Assembly (NCBI GenBank): GCA_903932145.1
Contig: CAIZFE010000073.1
Span: forward strand, 1 to 39,373
Direction of reading: 5' to 3'
DNA from: an uncultured Rhodopila sp.
GTDB lineage: Bacteria; Pseudomonadota; Alphaproteobacteria; Acetobacterales; Acetobacteraceae
DNA length: 39,373 nt
Position numbers and translations under genes: made by a program. How positions within the stretch are numbered: the first letter of the stretch is position 1; each line of letters begins with the position of its first letter. This document shows, piece by piece, positions 27,601 to 35,785 of this stretch. The notes under the pieces are model-generated. The model was given only the letters and a program-made list of their open reading frames with translations, was not told where the DNA came from and ran no database searches.

Positions 27601-27851
27601 ACACCCTTCTGGAAGCCTTCCCACGCCAGGGACACATCATCGAATGCAACATGCGCCTGCGCGGTCTCATCCATCAGCGTCGCCCTCAGGCGATCCGACA
27701 ACCAACCCAGATCGATCGGGCCTTGCGCCAGCCGCCATGCCGCGGTCGCCAAAAGACAACTCGCCACCACCAGAAGCGCGGTTCCCAGCAGCAACAAGCG
27801 GTGGACAGCTTTAGACGTGTGCAGCAGCGCCCAACCGGTCGAACGAACCAC
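24645..27851 (-). CDS. Large AsmA-like / DUF3971 (YhdP-type) envelope protein
   Basis: This protein is about 1068 aa. One membrane anchor near residues 20-41 (LLLLGTALLVVASCLLATAAW) is followed by a very long periplasmic region of beta-rich, repetitive character and an AsmA-like C-terminal part (AITVYGLIDALKG, LGLTAKGRIDFSTGR, IPLIGKLF-like PLIGKLFSPENGG, and FGLNGPIDDPTVSLNP). Relatives such as YhdP bridge inner and outer membranes for phospholipid transport; that role is inferred. An in-frame ATG at 27902 would overlap glnE by 33 nt. I prefer the GTG at 27851, which leaves 18 nt between the two divergent genes. A third start further in is possible. Confidence 0.82.
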   Translation of the reverse strand: MVRSTGWALLHTSKAVHRLLLLGTALLVVASCLLATAAWRLAQGPIDLGWLSDRLRATLMDETAQAHVAFDDVSLAWEGFQKGVDYPLDFRLSNIAVTDSAGRHLASAPQAHLTFSLAGLLLGRIIPRAIEVDHAQLTVTRESSGALNLGLDLSPGRSPESGDTDIDIRQFREQLSSPASSDHGRMLGLFDQIQRAHLRDAELTLRDRETGLVIQTLGMDLDLNRASGGHVRGSLRAPVSIDGRQAHLTAQVDWATGTNTNLDMHLTAAAPAHGQPAPASAGFLAGFDLPFSVDGTIGFDPDFALTEVSAELTAGSGYVAIAQGTLPLRGGTIAISGTPAAIVITKGHLDLGKTPDGNPETADVGGTITYAASRLTGALTIGLTQIDGTDLSTLWPLGLGGGARPWVIEHVTRGRVTDATASVVVEADRALHDVVLTKATGDLDIVNGTFTWIDNMPPVEQANGHLHLVDPDTLDIHLSSGRQRIRDGGTDLVIKDAKMSITGLSLMDQAAVIHADIEGPVLSALTLLSEPRLHLLSTHPIGLKIGGGSATATLDFQFPLENKLSIDDVAIHADARLSHIRLPDVAAGRDLEDGTCDLAINKEGLTLKGQGSFASIPVTFDGTMDFKSGPPEQVVQKINVSGQPDATQIDAVGLPVAGVLTGPIPVHAVVTEHRGGDNSIALTGDLSAATISIASLVWTKPAAASANASATVLMSHGQITKVNRIIVRGDGLSVAGSADFNDGHIRSVRLETLRLGRTQGHGTVHFSSNDPISIVLQGEQIDLEPKLTEKTTGTDRSQAAQPTTPAWTLDARFDHALLANKEQADNLLVKATGSGDQIGLVDAIGSTRDSNGFSVRIEPLEGKRRLTIDAKDAGSFLRGMDVLRTMRSGHLTLNGVFDQSLGLHPLSGTAFIKDVDVRNSPVLGKLLQAITVYGLIDALKGPEMNFSRVMVPFQYLGDHLDIDQAQADNPSLGLTAKGRIDFSTGRTAIGGTIVPAYFFNSMLGRLPLIGKLFSPENGGGIFALRFGLNGPIDDPTVSLNPVSALTPGFLREIFSVFDQGQPKGKSVP

Positions 27852-27869
27852 CGCATAATTCGTTGAGCG

Positions 27870-30824
27870 ATGAAACCAGCCGCCTCCCTTATGCCATTGC
27901 ACTGGCCCGAGCCTTACGACGACGCTGCGGCGAATCGGCTCGTCGAGCGTTTCAGCGCGATCGGCGAGGCCGAAAGCCTGCTACTGAAGAAGCCGGGCGT
28001 CTTGCCGATGATGAGAAGCTTAGGGGGCAACAGTCCCTACCTCGCGGGACTGCTGGTACGCGAATCCGATACTGTGCGTCGGGTAGCGACAGAAGGCGCC
28101 GACCGCGTGTTCTCCTGGGTGTTGTCCAACCTTAGCCATGTTTCCCCTGCATCGAAGCGTGCCGAAGTAGCGGCGGCTCTTCGCCAAGCCAAGCGATCGG
28201 CCGCCTTGATCGTGGCGATAGCGGATGTGGGGGGAAGCTGGCCACTGGAATCTGTCACCGGTGCGCTGTCGGAACTGGCTGAGGCGACGCTGTCCCTGAC
28301 GATCCGGCACTTACTGCGCTCTGCCCACGACGCCGGAGACATCTGTTTGCGAGATGTCAATCGGCCAGACCTGAACTGTGGATTTGTTGCGTTGGCGATG
28401 GGCAAGCTAGGTGCCGCCGAACTGAATTATTCGTCCGATATCGACCTCATTCTCTTGTATGACGCTACGGCGCCGGTTTACGCCGGAGGGCGTGCCGCGG
28501 ATAGCGTCGGTTCGTTCACGTCGCGATTAGCGCGCGATCTGATCACCCTGATGGAGGCCCGGGACCCCAACGGTTACGTGTTTCGCACCGACCTTCGGCT
28601 ACGCCCCGACCCGGCCGCGACGCCGCCCGCCGTCTCGCTGCATGCCGCGCTGCTGTATTACGAGAGCATGGGACAGAATTGGGAACGCGCCGCCATGATT
28701 AAGGCCCGTCCCCTCGCCGGCGACCTCTTGCTCGGTCAGCGGTTTCTGGAGGCGATCCGGCCGTTTGTCTGGCGCCGAGGTCTTGATTTCGCCGCCGTCG
28801 CCGACATTCACGCGATGAAGCGACGAATCGACGTAGAGAAAAAAACCGCACTGGGGCTGGGCAGCGATCCCGTCGCACGCATCGCCGGCCATAACGTAAA
28901 ACTGGGAGAGGGCGGCATCCGGGAAATCGAGTTCCTCGTGCAGACCTTGCAGATGGTGTGGGGTGGCCGCGACCCGACATTGCGGTCCAGGCCGACCCTG
29001 GTCTCGATGGCTCGCCTCGTCGAAACTGGCCATTTGGAAGAATCCGCCAGGGTCCAATTAGACCACTCCTATCGGTTTCTGCGACAGGTCGAGCATCGCA
29101 TCCAGATGGTAAACGATCGCCAGACCCATGACCTTCCGCCGGCAGGCGACGAGATGGACCGGATTGCCCGGTTCATGTCGTATCCTGACACTGTTGCGTT
29201 CGCCGAGGATTTCCTGCGCCACGTCGATATTGTGCGAACGAATTATCGCGCTGTGTTCGAACATGTGCCCGATTTGCCCGGTACCGAGGCGGTTGGTCCG
29301 GAACTGGATTTCCGGGGCGACGATCCCGAACCGCCGGTGACTGTCGCCGCGCTGCATGGACTTGGGTATCGGGACGCGAAGCGGATCGTGTTGGCGGTTC
29401 GGCGGTGGCTGACGGGTCACGTTCGTGCCCTTAGGTCGGGCCGGGCGAGAGACCTGATGACGACGATGGTGCCATCGATTTTGGTGACGCTGGGGCGGCA
29501 GGCCAATCCTGATGAAGCTTTCAGCCGGTTTGATCGTTTTGTCAGCGCTCTGCCAACGGGTATCCAACCGATGTCGCTGTTTCAGCGCAATCCCCGGCTG
29601 TTGAACCGGATCGCCGATGTCCTGGGCGCGGCACCGATGCTGTCAGACCATTTGGCGCGGTATCCGAGCTCTCTGGAAGGTCTTTTGACATCGGAGGAGC
29701 CGATCGACGCATTGCGGATGCTGCGATCCCGGATGACGGACGCGTCCAGGCTGGAAGACATCATTCAGGTCGTACGCCGAGCCGTTAAGGAACGAGACTT
29801 CTTCCTGTCGGTTGCGACCTTGGAGGGGCGCCTGGATGCCGACGCTTCCGGGCGCGAGCGAACGGCATTGGCTGAAGCGACCTTGTCGGTTCTGGTTCCC
29901 GCGGTGTTGGCGGACTTCGCCACCCGTTTCGGCAAAGTCTCCGGCGGCGGGCTGGCAGTTGTTGCGATGGGCAAGGCTGGCGGGCGCGAAATGATGGCCG
30001 GGTCCGATCTGGACCTGATGTTCATTTACGACCATCCTGCCGATGTCACCGAAAGCCGGGGGGTACGCAGTCTACCGGCCAGCCAGTGGTTCGTCCGAGC
30101 GGTTCAGGCCTGTATTGGCGTACTGACCGCGCCGGGGCCGGAGGGGCAGATGTATGCGCTTGATATGCGTCTGCGACCGTCCGGCAACAAAGGGCCGATC
30201 GCTGTCTCTCTGGAAAGCTTCAAGCACTACCATGAATGGGACGCCTGGACGTGGGAGCGAATGGCGCTGACACGGGCCCGGGTGGTGGCCGGCCCGACGG
30301 ATCTGCGGCGCCGGGTTGGTCTGGCGATCGAGGCGGCGATCCGTCGGCAGCAAGAGCCAGACCGCATCCGCATGAACGCGACGACGATGCGCGAGCGCAT
30401 GTCGAGGGAACTCCGCCCGCACGGGCCGTGGGATGTGAAGCTGCGACCCGGCGGTCTCGTGGACATCGAATTCATCGCCCAATCCCTGCAATTGCTTTAT
30501 GTTGATAATCCGAAATTTCGTCGCAGCCAGACCACTCATATCGCGCTGCATCGACTGGCCGCGGTGGGCGCGCTATCCAAGCCGGACGCCAAAGGGCTGA
30601 TCGAGGCCGAACGGCTGTGGCGCACTGTCCAGGGCATGCTGCGAATGACAGTCGGCCGGGTGGAAGAGGCGGCACTCCCACGGGCATCCGCGACCTTGTT
30701 GCTGCGCGCCGCCGCCGAAGCAGGGGTGCCGGCGGTTGACACCGAGGATTTTCTGCGGAAAGCCGAGACTATTGCGCAACACGTTCGGACTTTGTTCGAG
30801 CGCTACGTAGGGACACCAGCCTGA
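27870..30824 (+). CDS. glnE: Bifunctional glutamine synthetase adenylyltransferase/deadenylylase
   Basis: GlnE adds and removes AMP on glutamine synthetase in response to PII, setting nitrogen assimilation. The 984 aa protein has the expected duplicated nucleotidyltransferase layout. The first domain carries AMGKLGAAELNYSSDIDL (about 176-193, deadenylylase side) and the second AMGKAGGREMMAGSDLDL (about 699-716, adenylylase side). Each is followed by a GlnD-PII uridylyltransferase-like helical segment (GEGGIREIEFLVQTLQ and RPGGLVDIEFIAQSLQ). A second ATG at 27891 is an alternative start. Its stop and the bcp start share one base (TGATG). Confidence 0.95.
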   Translation: MKPAASLMPLHWPEPYDDAAANRLVERFSAIGEAESLLLKKPGVLPMMRSLGGNSPYLAGLLVRESDTVRRVATEGADRVFSWVLSNLSHVSPASKRAEVAAALRQAKRSAALIVAIADVGGSWPLESVTGALSELAEATLSLTIRHLLRSAHDAGDICLRDVNRPDLNCGFVALAMGKLGAAELNYSSDIDLILLYDATAPVYAGGRAADSVGSFTSRLARDLITLMEARDPNGYVFRTDLRLRPDPAATPPAVSLHAALLYYESMGQNWERAAMIKARPLAGDLLLGQRFLEAIRPFVWRRGLDFAAVADIHAMKRRIDVEKKTALGLGSDPVARIAGHNVKLGEGGIREIEFLVQTLQMVWGGRDPTLRSRPTLVSMARLVETGHLEESARVQLDHSYRFLRQVEHRIQMVNDRQTHDLPPAGDEMDRIARFMSYPDTVAFAEDFLRHVDIVRTNYRAVFEHVPDLPGTEAVGPELDFRGDDPEPPVTVAALHGLGYRDAKRIVLAVRRWLTGHVRALRSGRARDLMTTMVPSILVTLGRQANPDEAFSRFDRFVSALPTGIQPMSLFQRNPRLLNRIADVLGAAPMLSDHLARYPSSLEGLLTSEEPIDALRMLRSRMTDASRLEDIIQVVRRAVKERDFFLSVATLEGRLDADASGRERTALAEATLSVLVPAVLADFATRFGKVSGGGLAVVAMGKAGGREMMAGSDLDLMFIYDHPADVTESRGVRSLPASQWFVRAVQACIGVLTAPGPEGQMYALDMRLRPSGNKGPIAVSLESFKHYHEWDAWTWERMALTRARVVAGPTDLRRRVGLAIEAAIRRQQEPDRIRMNATTMRERMSRELRPHGPWDVKLRPGGLVDIEFIAQSLQLLYVDNPKFRRSQTTHIALHRLAAVGALSKPDAKGLIEAERLWRTVQGMLRMTVGRVEEAALPRASATLLLRAAAEAGVPAVDTEDFLRKAETIAQHVRTLFERYVGTPA

Positions 30825-31297
30825 TGAGCGTCGTTGAGGGTGATATGGCTCCGGATTTCACGATGCCGGCGACGGGTGGGCGCACGGTTAGCCTGTCCGG
30901 CATGAAGGGCAAACCGTTCATCCTGTATTTCTACCCGAAGGCCGATACTCCTGGTTGCACCAAGGAAGCCTGCGCGTTCCAGGAGGCGTCACCGGGGCTT
31001 GAGGAAATCGGCCTGGACGTAATCGGAGTCTCCCCGGACAAGATCAAGCCGATCGAGCGATTCGCCACGAAATACGGCCTGACTTTCCCGTTGGCGTCCG
31101 ATGAAGATCACGCTGTGGCGGAACGATTCGGTAGCTGGGTGGAAAAGTCGATGTACGGACGCAAATACATGGGTATCGACCGCAGCACGTTCCTGATTGA
31201 CGCCGGCGGCCGGATTTTGAAAATATGGCGAAAGGTCAGCGTCGCGGCCCACGCCGACGCCGTTTTGACGGCGGCGCGGAACCTGAAGCTTATTTGA
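30824..31297 (+). CDS. bcp: Thioredoxin-dependent peroxiredoxin Bcp/PrxQ
   Basis: This is a 157 aa thiol peroxidase that reduces hydrogen and organic peroxides in the cytosol. The active site reads YPKADTPGCTKEAC, with peroxidatic C45 and resolving C50 five residues later, as in alpha-type BCPs. The conserved Thr (T42) and the FLIDAGG segment near the C-terminus are present. It is translationally coupled to glnE by a TGATG junction, an arrangement common in alphaproteobacteria. Confidence 0.95.
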   Translation: MSVVEGDMAPDFTMPATGGRTVSLSGMKGKPFILYFYPKADTPGCTKEACAFQEASPGLEEIGLDVIGVSPDKIKPIERFATKYGLTFPLASDEDHAVAERFGSWVEKSMYGRKYMGIDRSTFLIDAGGRILKIWRKVSVAAHADAVLTAARNLKLI

Positions 31298-31377
31298 GCC
31301 GTGCCGGGCTCTGAAGAGCGCCGACGGGGATCAACGCCGGCCATTTACCAATCCTTCGCCGCGCGGTACCAGACAGC

Positions 31378-32160
31378 ATGACCACGACTATTCCCGCGTC
31401 CATCCCACGGGCCGCACTGATCACTGGCGGTGCCCAACGGCTCGGCCGGGCGATCGCGCTGGAACTTGCAGGGTCCGGCTTCGATATCGCCATCCATTGC
31501 AATACCAGCACCGCCGCAGCCGAGGAAACCCGAATCGAGATCGAATCCCGGGGGCGCAAAGCGGTCATCCTGCGGGCGGATTTGGCGAATGAGTCAGAAG
31601 TCCGTCGGCTGATCGGCTCGGCAACGGTCGCGCTCGGTCCCGTCGGAGTCCTTGTGAACAACGCCAGTACTTTCGAACGAGACGAATGGTACGACGCCAC
31701 GCGTGAATCGTGGGATGCCCACATGGAACCGAACCTGCGCGCGCCGTTTGTTCTGACTCAGGCATTCGCCCGAGCGCTACCGGAAGATGCCGAGGGCGTC
31801 ATCATCAACATGATTGACCAACGCGTCTGGTCGCTCACCCCGCACTTTGTCTCCTACACAATCTCCAAAGCCGGCCTTTGGGCACTGACACAGACCACGG
31901 CGCTTTCTCTTGCGCCCCGCATTCGGGTGAACGCCATCGGACCCGGGCCAGCCCTGCCAAGCCCGCGCCAATCGCTGGAACAATTCGCCGCGCAGTCCGC
32001 GTCCGTCCCGCTCGGCCACGGCACCGATCCGGGGGAAGTAGCCCGTGCCGCAATCGCGATCCTGTGTTTGCCGGCGATGACCGGCCAAATGATTGCGCTC
32101 GACGGCGGCCAGCATTTGCAATGGTCAAGCGGTCGAAATGTCGCGCCTCCCGAGGAATGA
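31378..32160 (+). CDS. Pteridine-reductase-type short-chain dehydrogenase
   Basis: This is a 260 aa Rossmann-fold oxidoreductase. The NAD(P) loop is TGGAQRLGRA (16-25) and NNAS is at 94-97. The catalytic residues are D147 (in INMIDQRVW), Y160 and K164. Ordinary SDRs have Ser at the first of these positions. The Asp, and its 13 and 4 residue spacing to Tyr and Lys, match Leishmania PTR1 (D181/Y194/K198 from memory). A role in reducing dihydrofolate, dihydromonapterin or another pterin is therefore likely, comparable to FolM. The usual neighbour folB is not seen downstream. It follows bcp after 80 nt. Confidence 0.85.
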   Translation: MTTTIPASIPRAALITGGAQRLGRAIALELAGSGFDIAIHCNTSTAAAEETRIEIESRGRKAVILRADLANESEVRRLIGSATVALGPVGVLVNNASTFERDEWYDATRESWDAHMEPNLRAPFVLTQAFARALPEDAEGVIINMIDQRVWSLTPHFVSYTISKAGLWALTQTTALSLAPRIRVNAIGPGPALPSPRQSLEQFAAQSASVPLGHGTDPGEVARAAIAILCLPAMTGQMIALDGGQHLQWSSGRNVAPPEE

Positions 32161-32615
32161 GGGGTGGCGAACCATCGACGCCACGTCAGGATCTGACGCG
32201 TTCATCTCATATCGTCAACGCGGCCGGCGCCTGCGGCAGAATCCTGCGGGCACCGGGCTTGTAATGCCGGGCATTGGTACCGACGCTGTGCTCGCCGAGA
32301 ATGCGATCGTTGGGCCCTGCTGAAATTCGTCCCCCCGATGACAGCGGGCTGGGAAAGCGCGATCATCGCAAGGATGTGTAATCGTTGGGTCACACAGACC
32401 TCCGCAGGAAGCCTTTATTATCAATGGTCTTTAACATGCCTAAACATTTAGCAATCTATCGACGGGGCAGCGTGGGGGCCGTTCTGAGCAACTTGCCCGT
32501 CCCTTTGCTCACAGAGTTATCCACACGGCCGGTGGAGAAAATCGAAGCCGCTGAAAATGTCTCCGTGACGGCATCATCCCGCTGATGAACAACATCTGCG
32601 AATGGATTCGATGAG
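32161..32615. other. 455 nt intergenic region upstream of uvrC
   Basis: No protein or RNA gene is supported here; a folB gene, often found after this SDR, is absent. The left half is GC-rich and featureless apart from a short AATGC/GCATT repeat near 32265. The right half contains an AT-rich stretch (32412-32460, about 31% G+C) and DnaA-like sites listed separately. Confidence 0.6.
32412..32539. promoter_or_regulatory. AT-rich segment with DnaA and CtrA-like motifs
   Basis: A perfect consensus DnaA box TTATCCACA lies at 32517-32525. A 6/9 match in the same orientation starts 12 nt earlier (32505-32513), and a 7/9 match on the opposite strand lies at 32531-32539. To the left, 49 nt of about 31% G+C hold TTAA-N6-TAAAC (32431-32445), one base from a CtrA-type site. 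A near match to an IHF site overlaps 32420-32432. This may be a DnaA-controlled promoter for uvrC, or an origin-like element. The single perfect box is the only strong part. Confidence 0.4.
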
Positions 32616-34490
32616 ATGGATATGACGCCCCCCAAGGGTGTCGCCGTGATTGAGGCGGTGCTCGAAACCATGCCGACCAGTCCCGGCGTCTATCGTATGC
32701 TGGACGCGAAAGGTGACGCACTATACGTCGGCAAGGCGCGCAACCTGCTGCGCCGGGTCACGTCGTATACGCAGATTGGCCGTCTGTCGGAACGGCTGCG
32801 CCGCATGGTCTCGGAAACCGTGACGATGGAAATCGTCACGACTCATACCGAGGCTGAGGCGTTGTTGCTTGAAGCGAATCTCATCAAGCGCCTGAAGCCG
32901 CATTTTAATATCGTCCTGCGGGATGATAAATCCTACCCGTGGCTGATCCTGACAGAGGACCATCCGTACCCCCAGATTGCCAAGCATCGCGGCGCTCATA
33001 TCCGCAAAGGCAGCTATTGGGGGCCGTTTGCCTCGGCCTGGGCTGTCAATCAGACGGTCACGGCGATGCAGCGCGTCTTCCTGCTGCGATCCTGTGCCGA
33101 TACCGTATTCGCGACCCGCACGCGGCCGTGCCTGCTATTCCAGATCAAGCGCTGTTCCGCCCCCTGTGTTGGGCGGGTTTCCCCAGAGGACTATGGCAAG
33201 CTGGTGGGCCAGGCGAAAGCCTTCCTGGCGGGGAAATCCGGTTCTGTGCAGAAGGAACTCGCGACCGAGATGGAGCAGGCGGCCGAGGCGCTGGAATTTG
33301 AGCGGGCCGCCGCGGTGCGGGACCGTCTGCGCGGCCTGACGTTCGTGCAGGGCAACAGTGTGGTGAATCCCGCCAGCCTGACTGATGCCGACGTGATTGC
33401 CGCTTGGCAGACCGCCGGTCAGACCTGTGTGCAGGTGTTCTTCGTGCGCGGCAGCCGCAACAACGGCAACCGGGCCTTCTATCCGACCCACACCAAGGCG
33501 GAGGAGACGCCAGAGGTGCTGAGCGCCTTTATCGCCCAGTTCTACGACGACAAACCGCCGCCGCCGCTTTTGCTGGTCAATCAGGACCTGCCCGAAAAGG
33601 ATTTGATCGCCGAGGCGTTGTCGCTGAAGGCAGGCCACAAGGTGGACATCGCTCAGCCTCAAAGAGGCGAGAAACACGCAGTCGTCCAGCACGCCGAAAC
33701 CAACGCCCGCGAAGCGTTGGAACGGAAGCTGGCGGAATCCGCTGGTCAGACCAAACTTCTGGATGGCGTCGCGCAACTGTTCAATCTGCCGTCATCGCCT
33801 GAACGGATCGAGGTCTATGATAACTCCCACATCATGGGCACCAACCCATATGGCGTGATGATTGTCGCCGGCCCCGAGGGTTTCATCAAAGGCGCCTACC
33901 GCAAATTTGGCATCCGCGGTCCGATCACACCCGGCGATGATTTCGGCATGATGCGCGAGATGCTGCAACGCCGATTCTCCCGCGCACTGAAGGAGCAGGC
34001 CGAGGGCGCGCCGACGACCGAGTGGCCAGATCTGCTGCTGATTGACGGCGGTGCCGGCCAGCTTTCCGCGGTGCGCGATATCTTGATCGACCTGGGGGTG
34101 CAGGATGTGAAGATCGTCGCCATCGCCAAAGGTCCCGATCGCGATGCGGGCCGCGAGTGGTTCCACACCGATGGAATGGAGGCGTTTCAGCTCCCGCCGC
34201 GCGATCCGGTGCTGTATTTCCTACAGCGTCTGCGCGATGAGGCGCATCGCTTCGCCATCACGACTCACCGCGCGGGCCGTTCGAAAGCGATCAGCCAGAG
34301 CGAACTCGATGAAATTCAGGGGATTGGCGCGGCCAGGAAGCGGGCGTTGCTCAATCATTTCGGGTCTGCGCGTGGGGTGAAAGGCGCCGGGCTCACCGAT
34401 TTGGAAGCGGTACCCAGCATCAGCCGGGAATCCGCGCGACGGGTATATGCGCATTTTCATCCCGGCTTCCGGACAGAAACCGCGTCCTGA
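32616..34490 (+). CDS. uvrC: Excinuclease ABC subunit C
   Basis: UvrC makes both incisions in nucleotide-excision repair. The 624 aa protein contains the GIY-YIG nuclease at the N-terminus ([23 protein letters not shown], landmarks SPGVYRM and LYVGKARN, about 20-45). The cysteine region ([17 protein letters not shown]) is near 168-185, and the UVR helix pair ([21 protein letters not shown], landmark EALEFERAA) is near 215-240. The RNase H-like nuclease follows ([17 protein letters not shown] and [11 protein letters not shown]), with tandem helix-hairpin-helix motifs at the end ([18 protein letters not shown]). A second ATG two codons in is an alternative start. It heads the uvrC-pgsA cluster. 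Confidence 0.97.
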   Translation: MDMTPPKGVAVIEAVLETMPTSPGVYRMLDAKGDALYVGKARNLLRRVTSYTQIGRLSERLRRMVSETVTMEIVTTHTEAEALLLEANLIKRLKPHFNIVLRDDKSYPWLILTEDHPYPQIAKHRGAHIRKGSYWGPFASAWAVNQTVTAMQRVFLLRSCADTVFATRTRPCLLFQIKRCSAPCVGRVSPEDYGKLVGQAKAFLAGKSGSVQKELATEMEQAAEALEFERAAAVRDRLRGLTFVQGNSVVNPASLTDADVIAAWQTAGQTCVQVFFVRGSRNNGNRAFYPTHTKAEETPEVLSAFIAQFYDDKPPPPLLLVNQDLPEKDLIAEALSLKAGHKVDIAQPQRGEKHAVVQHAETNAREALERKLAESAGQTKLLDGVAQLFNLPSSPERIEVYDNSHIMGTNPYGVMIVAGPEGFIKGAYRKFGIRGPITPGDDFGMMREMLQRRFSRALKEQAEGAPTTEWPDLLLIDGGAGQLSAVRDILIDLGVQDVKIVAIAKGPDRDAGREWFHTDGMEAFQLPPRDPVLYFLQRLRDEAHRFAITTHRAGRSKAISQSELDEIQGIGAARKRALLNHFGSARGVKGAGLTDLEAVPSISRESARRVYAHFHPGFRTETAS

Positions 34491-34601
34491 ATGAGATCTG
34501 TTCGCGTATTTTGTCTCGGGCTATTCACGCATCTCGATAGAGGACGCCTTCCTGCCGAGGCGATGATGGCCTAAGTGGGGGGCAATTACCTCTGGTTCGG
34601 C

Positions 34602-35201
34602 ATGCTCACCGATCTTCCCAATGTCCTGACGCTTTCGCGCATCGCGGCGATCCCGCTGTTGGTGGTGCTGCTCGCGATCGGCACGCCGGTCGCCGACCTG
34701 TCGGCCTGTGTCGTGTTCGCCGCCGCTGCCATCACCGACTACTTCGACGGCATGCTCGCACGTTCCAGACGGCAGCAATCGGATCTCGGCCGGATGCTGG
34801 ACCCGATCGCCGACAAACTACTGGTTGGGGCGGTGTTAATGCTGCTCGTCGGGCAGAACCGCCTGTCGCCGTGGGGGATCTATCCGGCCATCGTCATCAT
34901 GCTTCGAGAGATTCTGGTCAGCGGCCTGCGCGAGTATCTTGCGGGCATTCGTGTTGGCCTGCCGGTGACAAAGCTGGCCAAGTGGAAAACTGGCTTTCAG
35001 ATGGGCGCGCTCGGGACGCTGATCGCCGGGAACACAACCGGGGCGATCCTTCACCTGAATTTTTTGCCGATGTCCCTGATCGGTGAGACCATGCTGTGGG
35101 TCGCTGCCGCTCTCACGCTGATTACCGGTTGGGACTACCTGACGGCCGGCTGGCACCACGCTGCAACACCGACCAAGAACGGGTCGTCAGTCGCCGAATG
35201 A
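34602..35201 (+). CDS. pgsA: CDP-diacylglycerol--glycerol-3-phosphate 3-phosphatidyltransferase
   Basis: PgsA makes phosphatidylglycerophosphate, the precursor of phosphatidylglycerol and cardiolipin, in the inner membrane. The 199 aa protein starts LTDLPNVLTLSRIAAIPLL, the standard PgsA N-terminus. The metal signature is complete and canonical: D46, D49-G50, A53-R54, eight residues, G63, D67 and D71. A GTG at 34575 would add nine residues; I chose the ATG at 34602 because it begins at the conserved N-terminus. The uvrC-pgsA neighbourhood is widespread in proteobacteria, which supports pgsA rather than the paralogue at 1969 as the main enzyme. Confidence 0.92.
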   Translation: MLTDLPNVLTLSRIAAIPLLVVLLAIGTPVADLSACVVFAAAAITDYFDGMLARSRRQQSDLGRMLDPIADKLLVGAVLMLLVGQNRLSPWGIYPAIVIMLREILVSGLREYLAGIRVGLPVTKLAKWKTGFQMGALGTLIAGNTTGAILHLNFLPMSLIGETMLWVAAALTLITGWDYLTAGWHHAATPTKNGSSVAE

Positions 35202-35217
35202 GGGTTTTTGACGACGA

Positions 35218-35727
35218 ATGAATGTACTCGGAATCATCGGCTGGTCCGGCAGCGGTAAGACAACTCTGCTGACGGCGATCATTCCGTTGTTGCGGCATGC
35301 CGGGCTGCGTGTGTCCACCGTCAAGCATACCCATCACGATTTCGACATGGATCGCCCCGGCAAGGACAGCTTTCGCCACCGGCAGGCCGGCGCGCACGAG
35401 GTCCTGATCGCCTCCGGCACGCGATGGGCGCTGTTGCACGAGGTTGAAGGTTTAGAACCACCATTGTCGGACCTGTTGACTAAACTCGATCCGGTGGATC
35501 TCGTGTTGGTCGAGGGATACAAGACCCACCCCTTCCCCAAAATCGAGGTCCATCGGTCGTCGCTTGGTAAACCGCCGATTTGGACCGATATGCCGGATGT
35601 CATCGCGGTCGCTACGGATTCCATTCTCGATGTTGGCCAGAGGGCGATTTTGTCTCTAAATGAGCCGGATATGGTCGCGCACTGGATCATGGCATGGAAC
35701 TCGCGGCCGTGCCGGCATTCTGGTTAG
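35218..35727 (+). CDS. mobB: Molybdopterin-guanine dinucleotide biosynthesis adaptor MobB
   Basis: MobB is a P-loop GTPase that assists MobA in attaching GMP to molybdopterin. The 169 aa protein opens with LGIIGWSGSGKTTLL (Walker A GWSGSGKT, 8-15), then VSTVKHTHHDFDMDRPGKDS and HRQAGAHEV. LVLVEGYKTHPFPKIEVHR follows, all typical MobB blocks in order. It lies 16 nt after pgsA and precedes a lipoprotein gene and moaD, so it belongs to a molybdenum cofactor neighbourhood. No mobA is in the window. Confidence 0.93.
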   Translation: MNVLGIIGWSGSGKTTLLTAIIPLLRHAGLRVSTVKHTHHDFDMDRPGKDSFRHRQAGAHEVLIASGTRWALLHEVEGLEPPLSDLLTKLDPVDLVLVEGYKTHPFPKIEVHRSSLGKPPIWTDMPDVIAVATDSILDVGQRAILSLNEPDMVAHWIMAWNSRPCRHSG

Positions 35728-35785
35728 ATGGTACGCAATCGTCGTGTTTCCCGGTCTCTCCACCCCGTTCATGAGGGCTTCTCCG

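Noticed and set aside
32161..32411. Possible folB gene after the pteridine-reductase-type SDR
   Set aside because: None of the six frames shows dihydroneopterin aldolase blocks; the open frames are short and Arg-rich.
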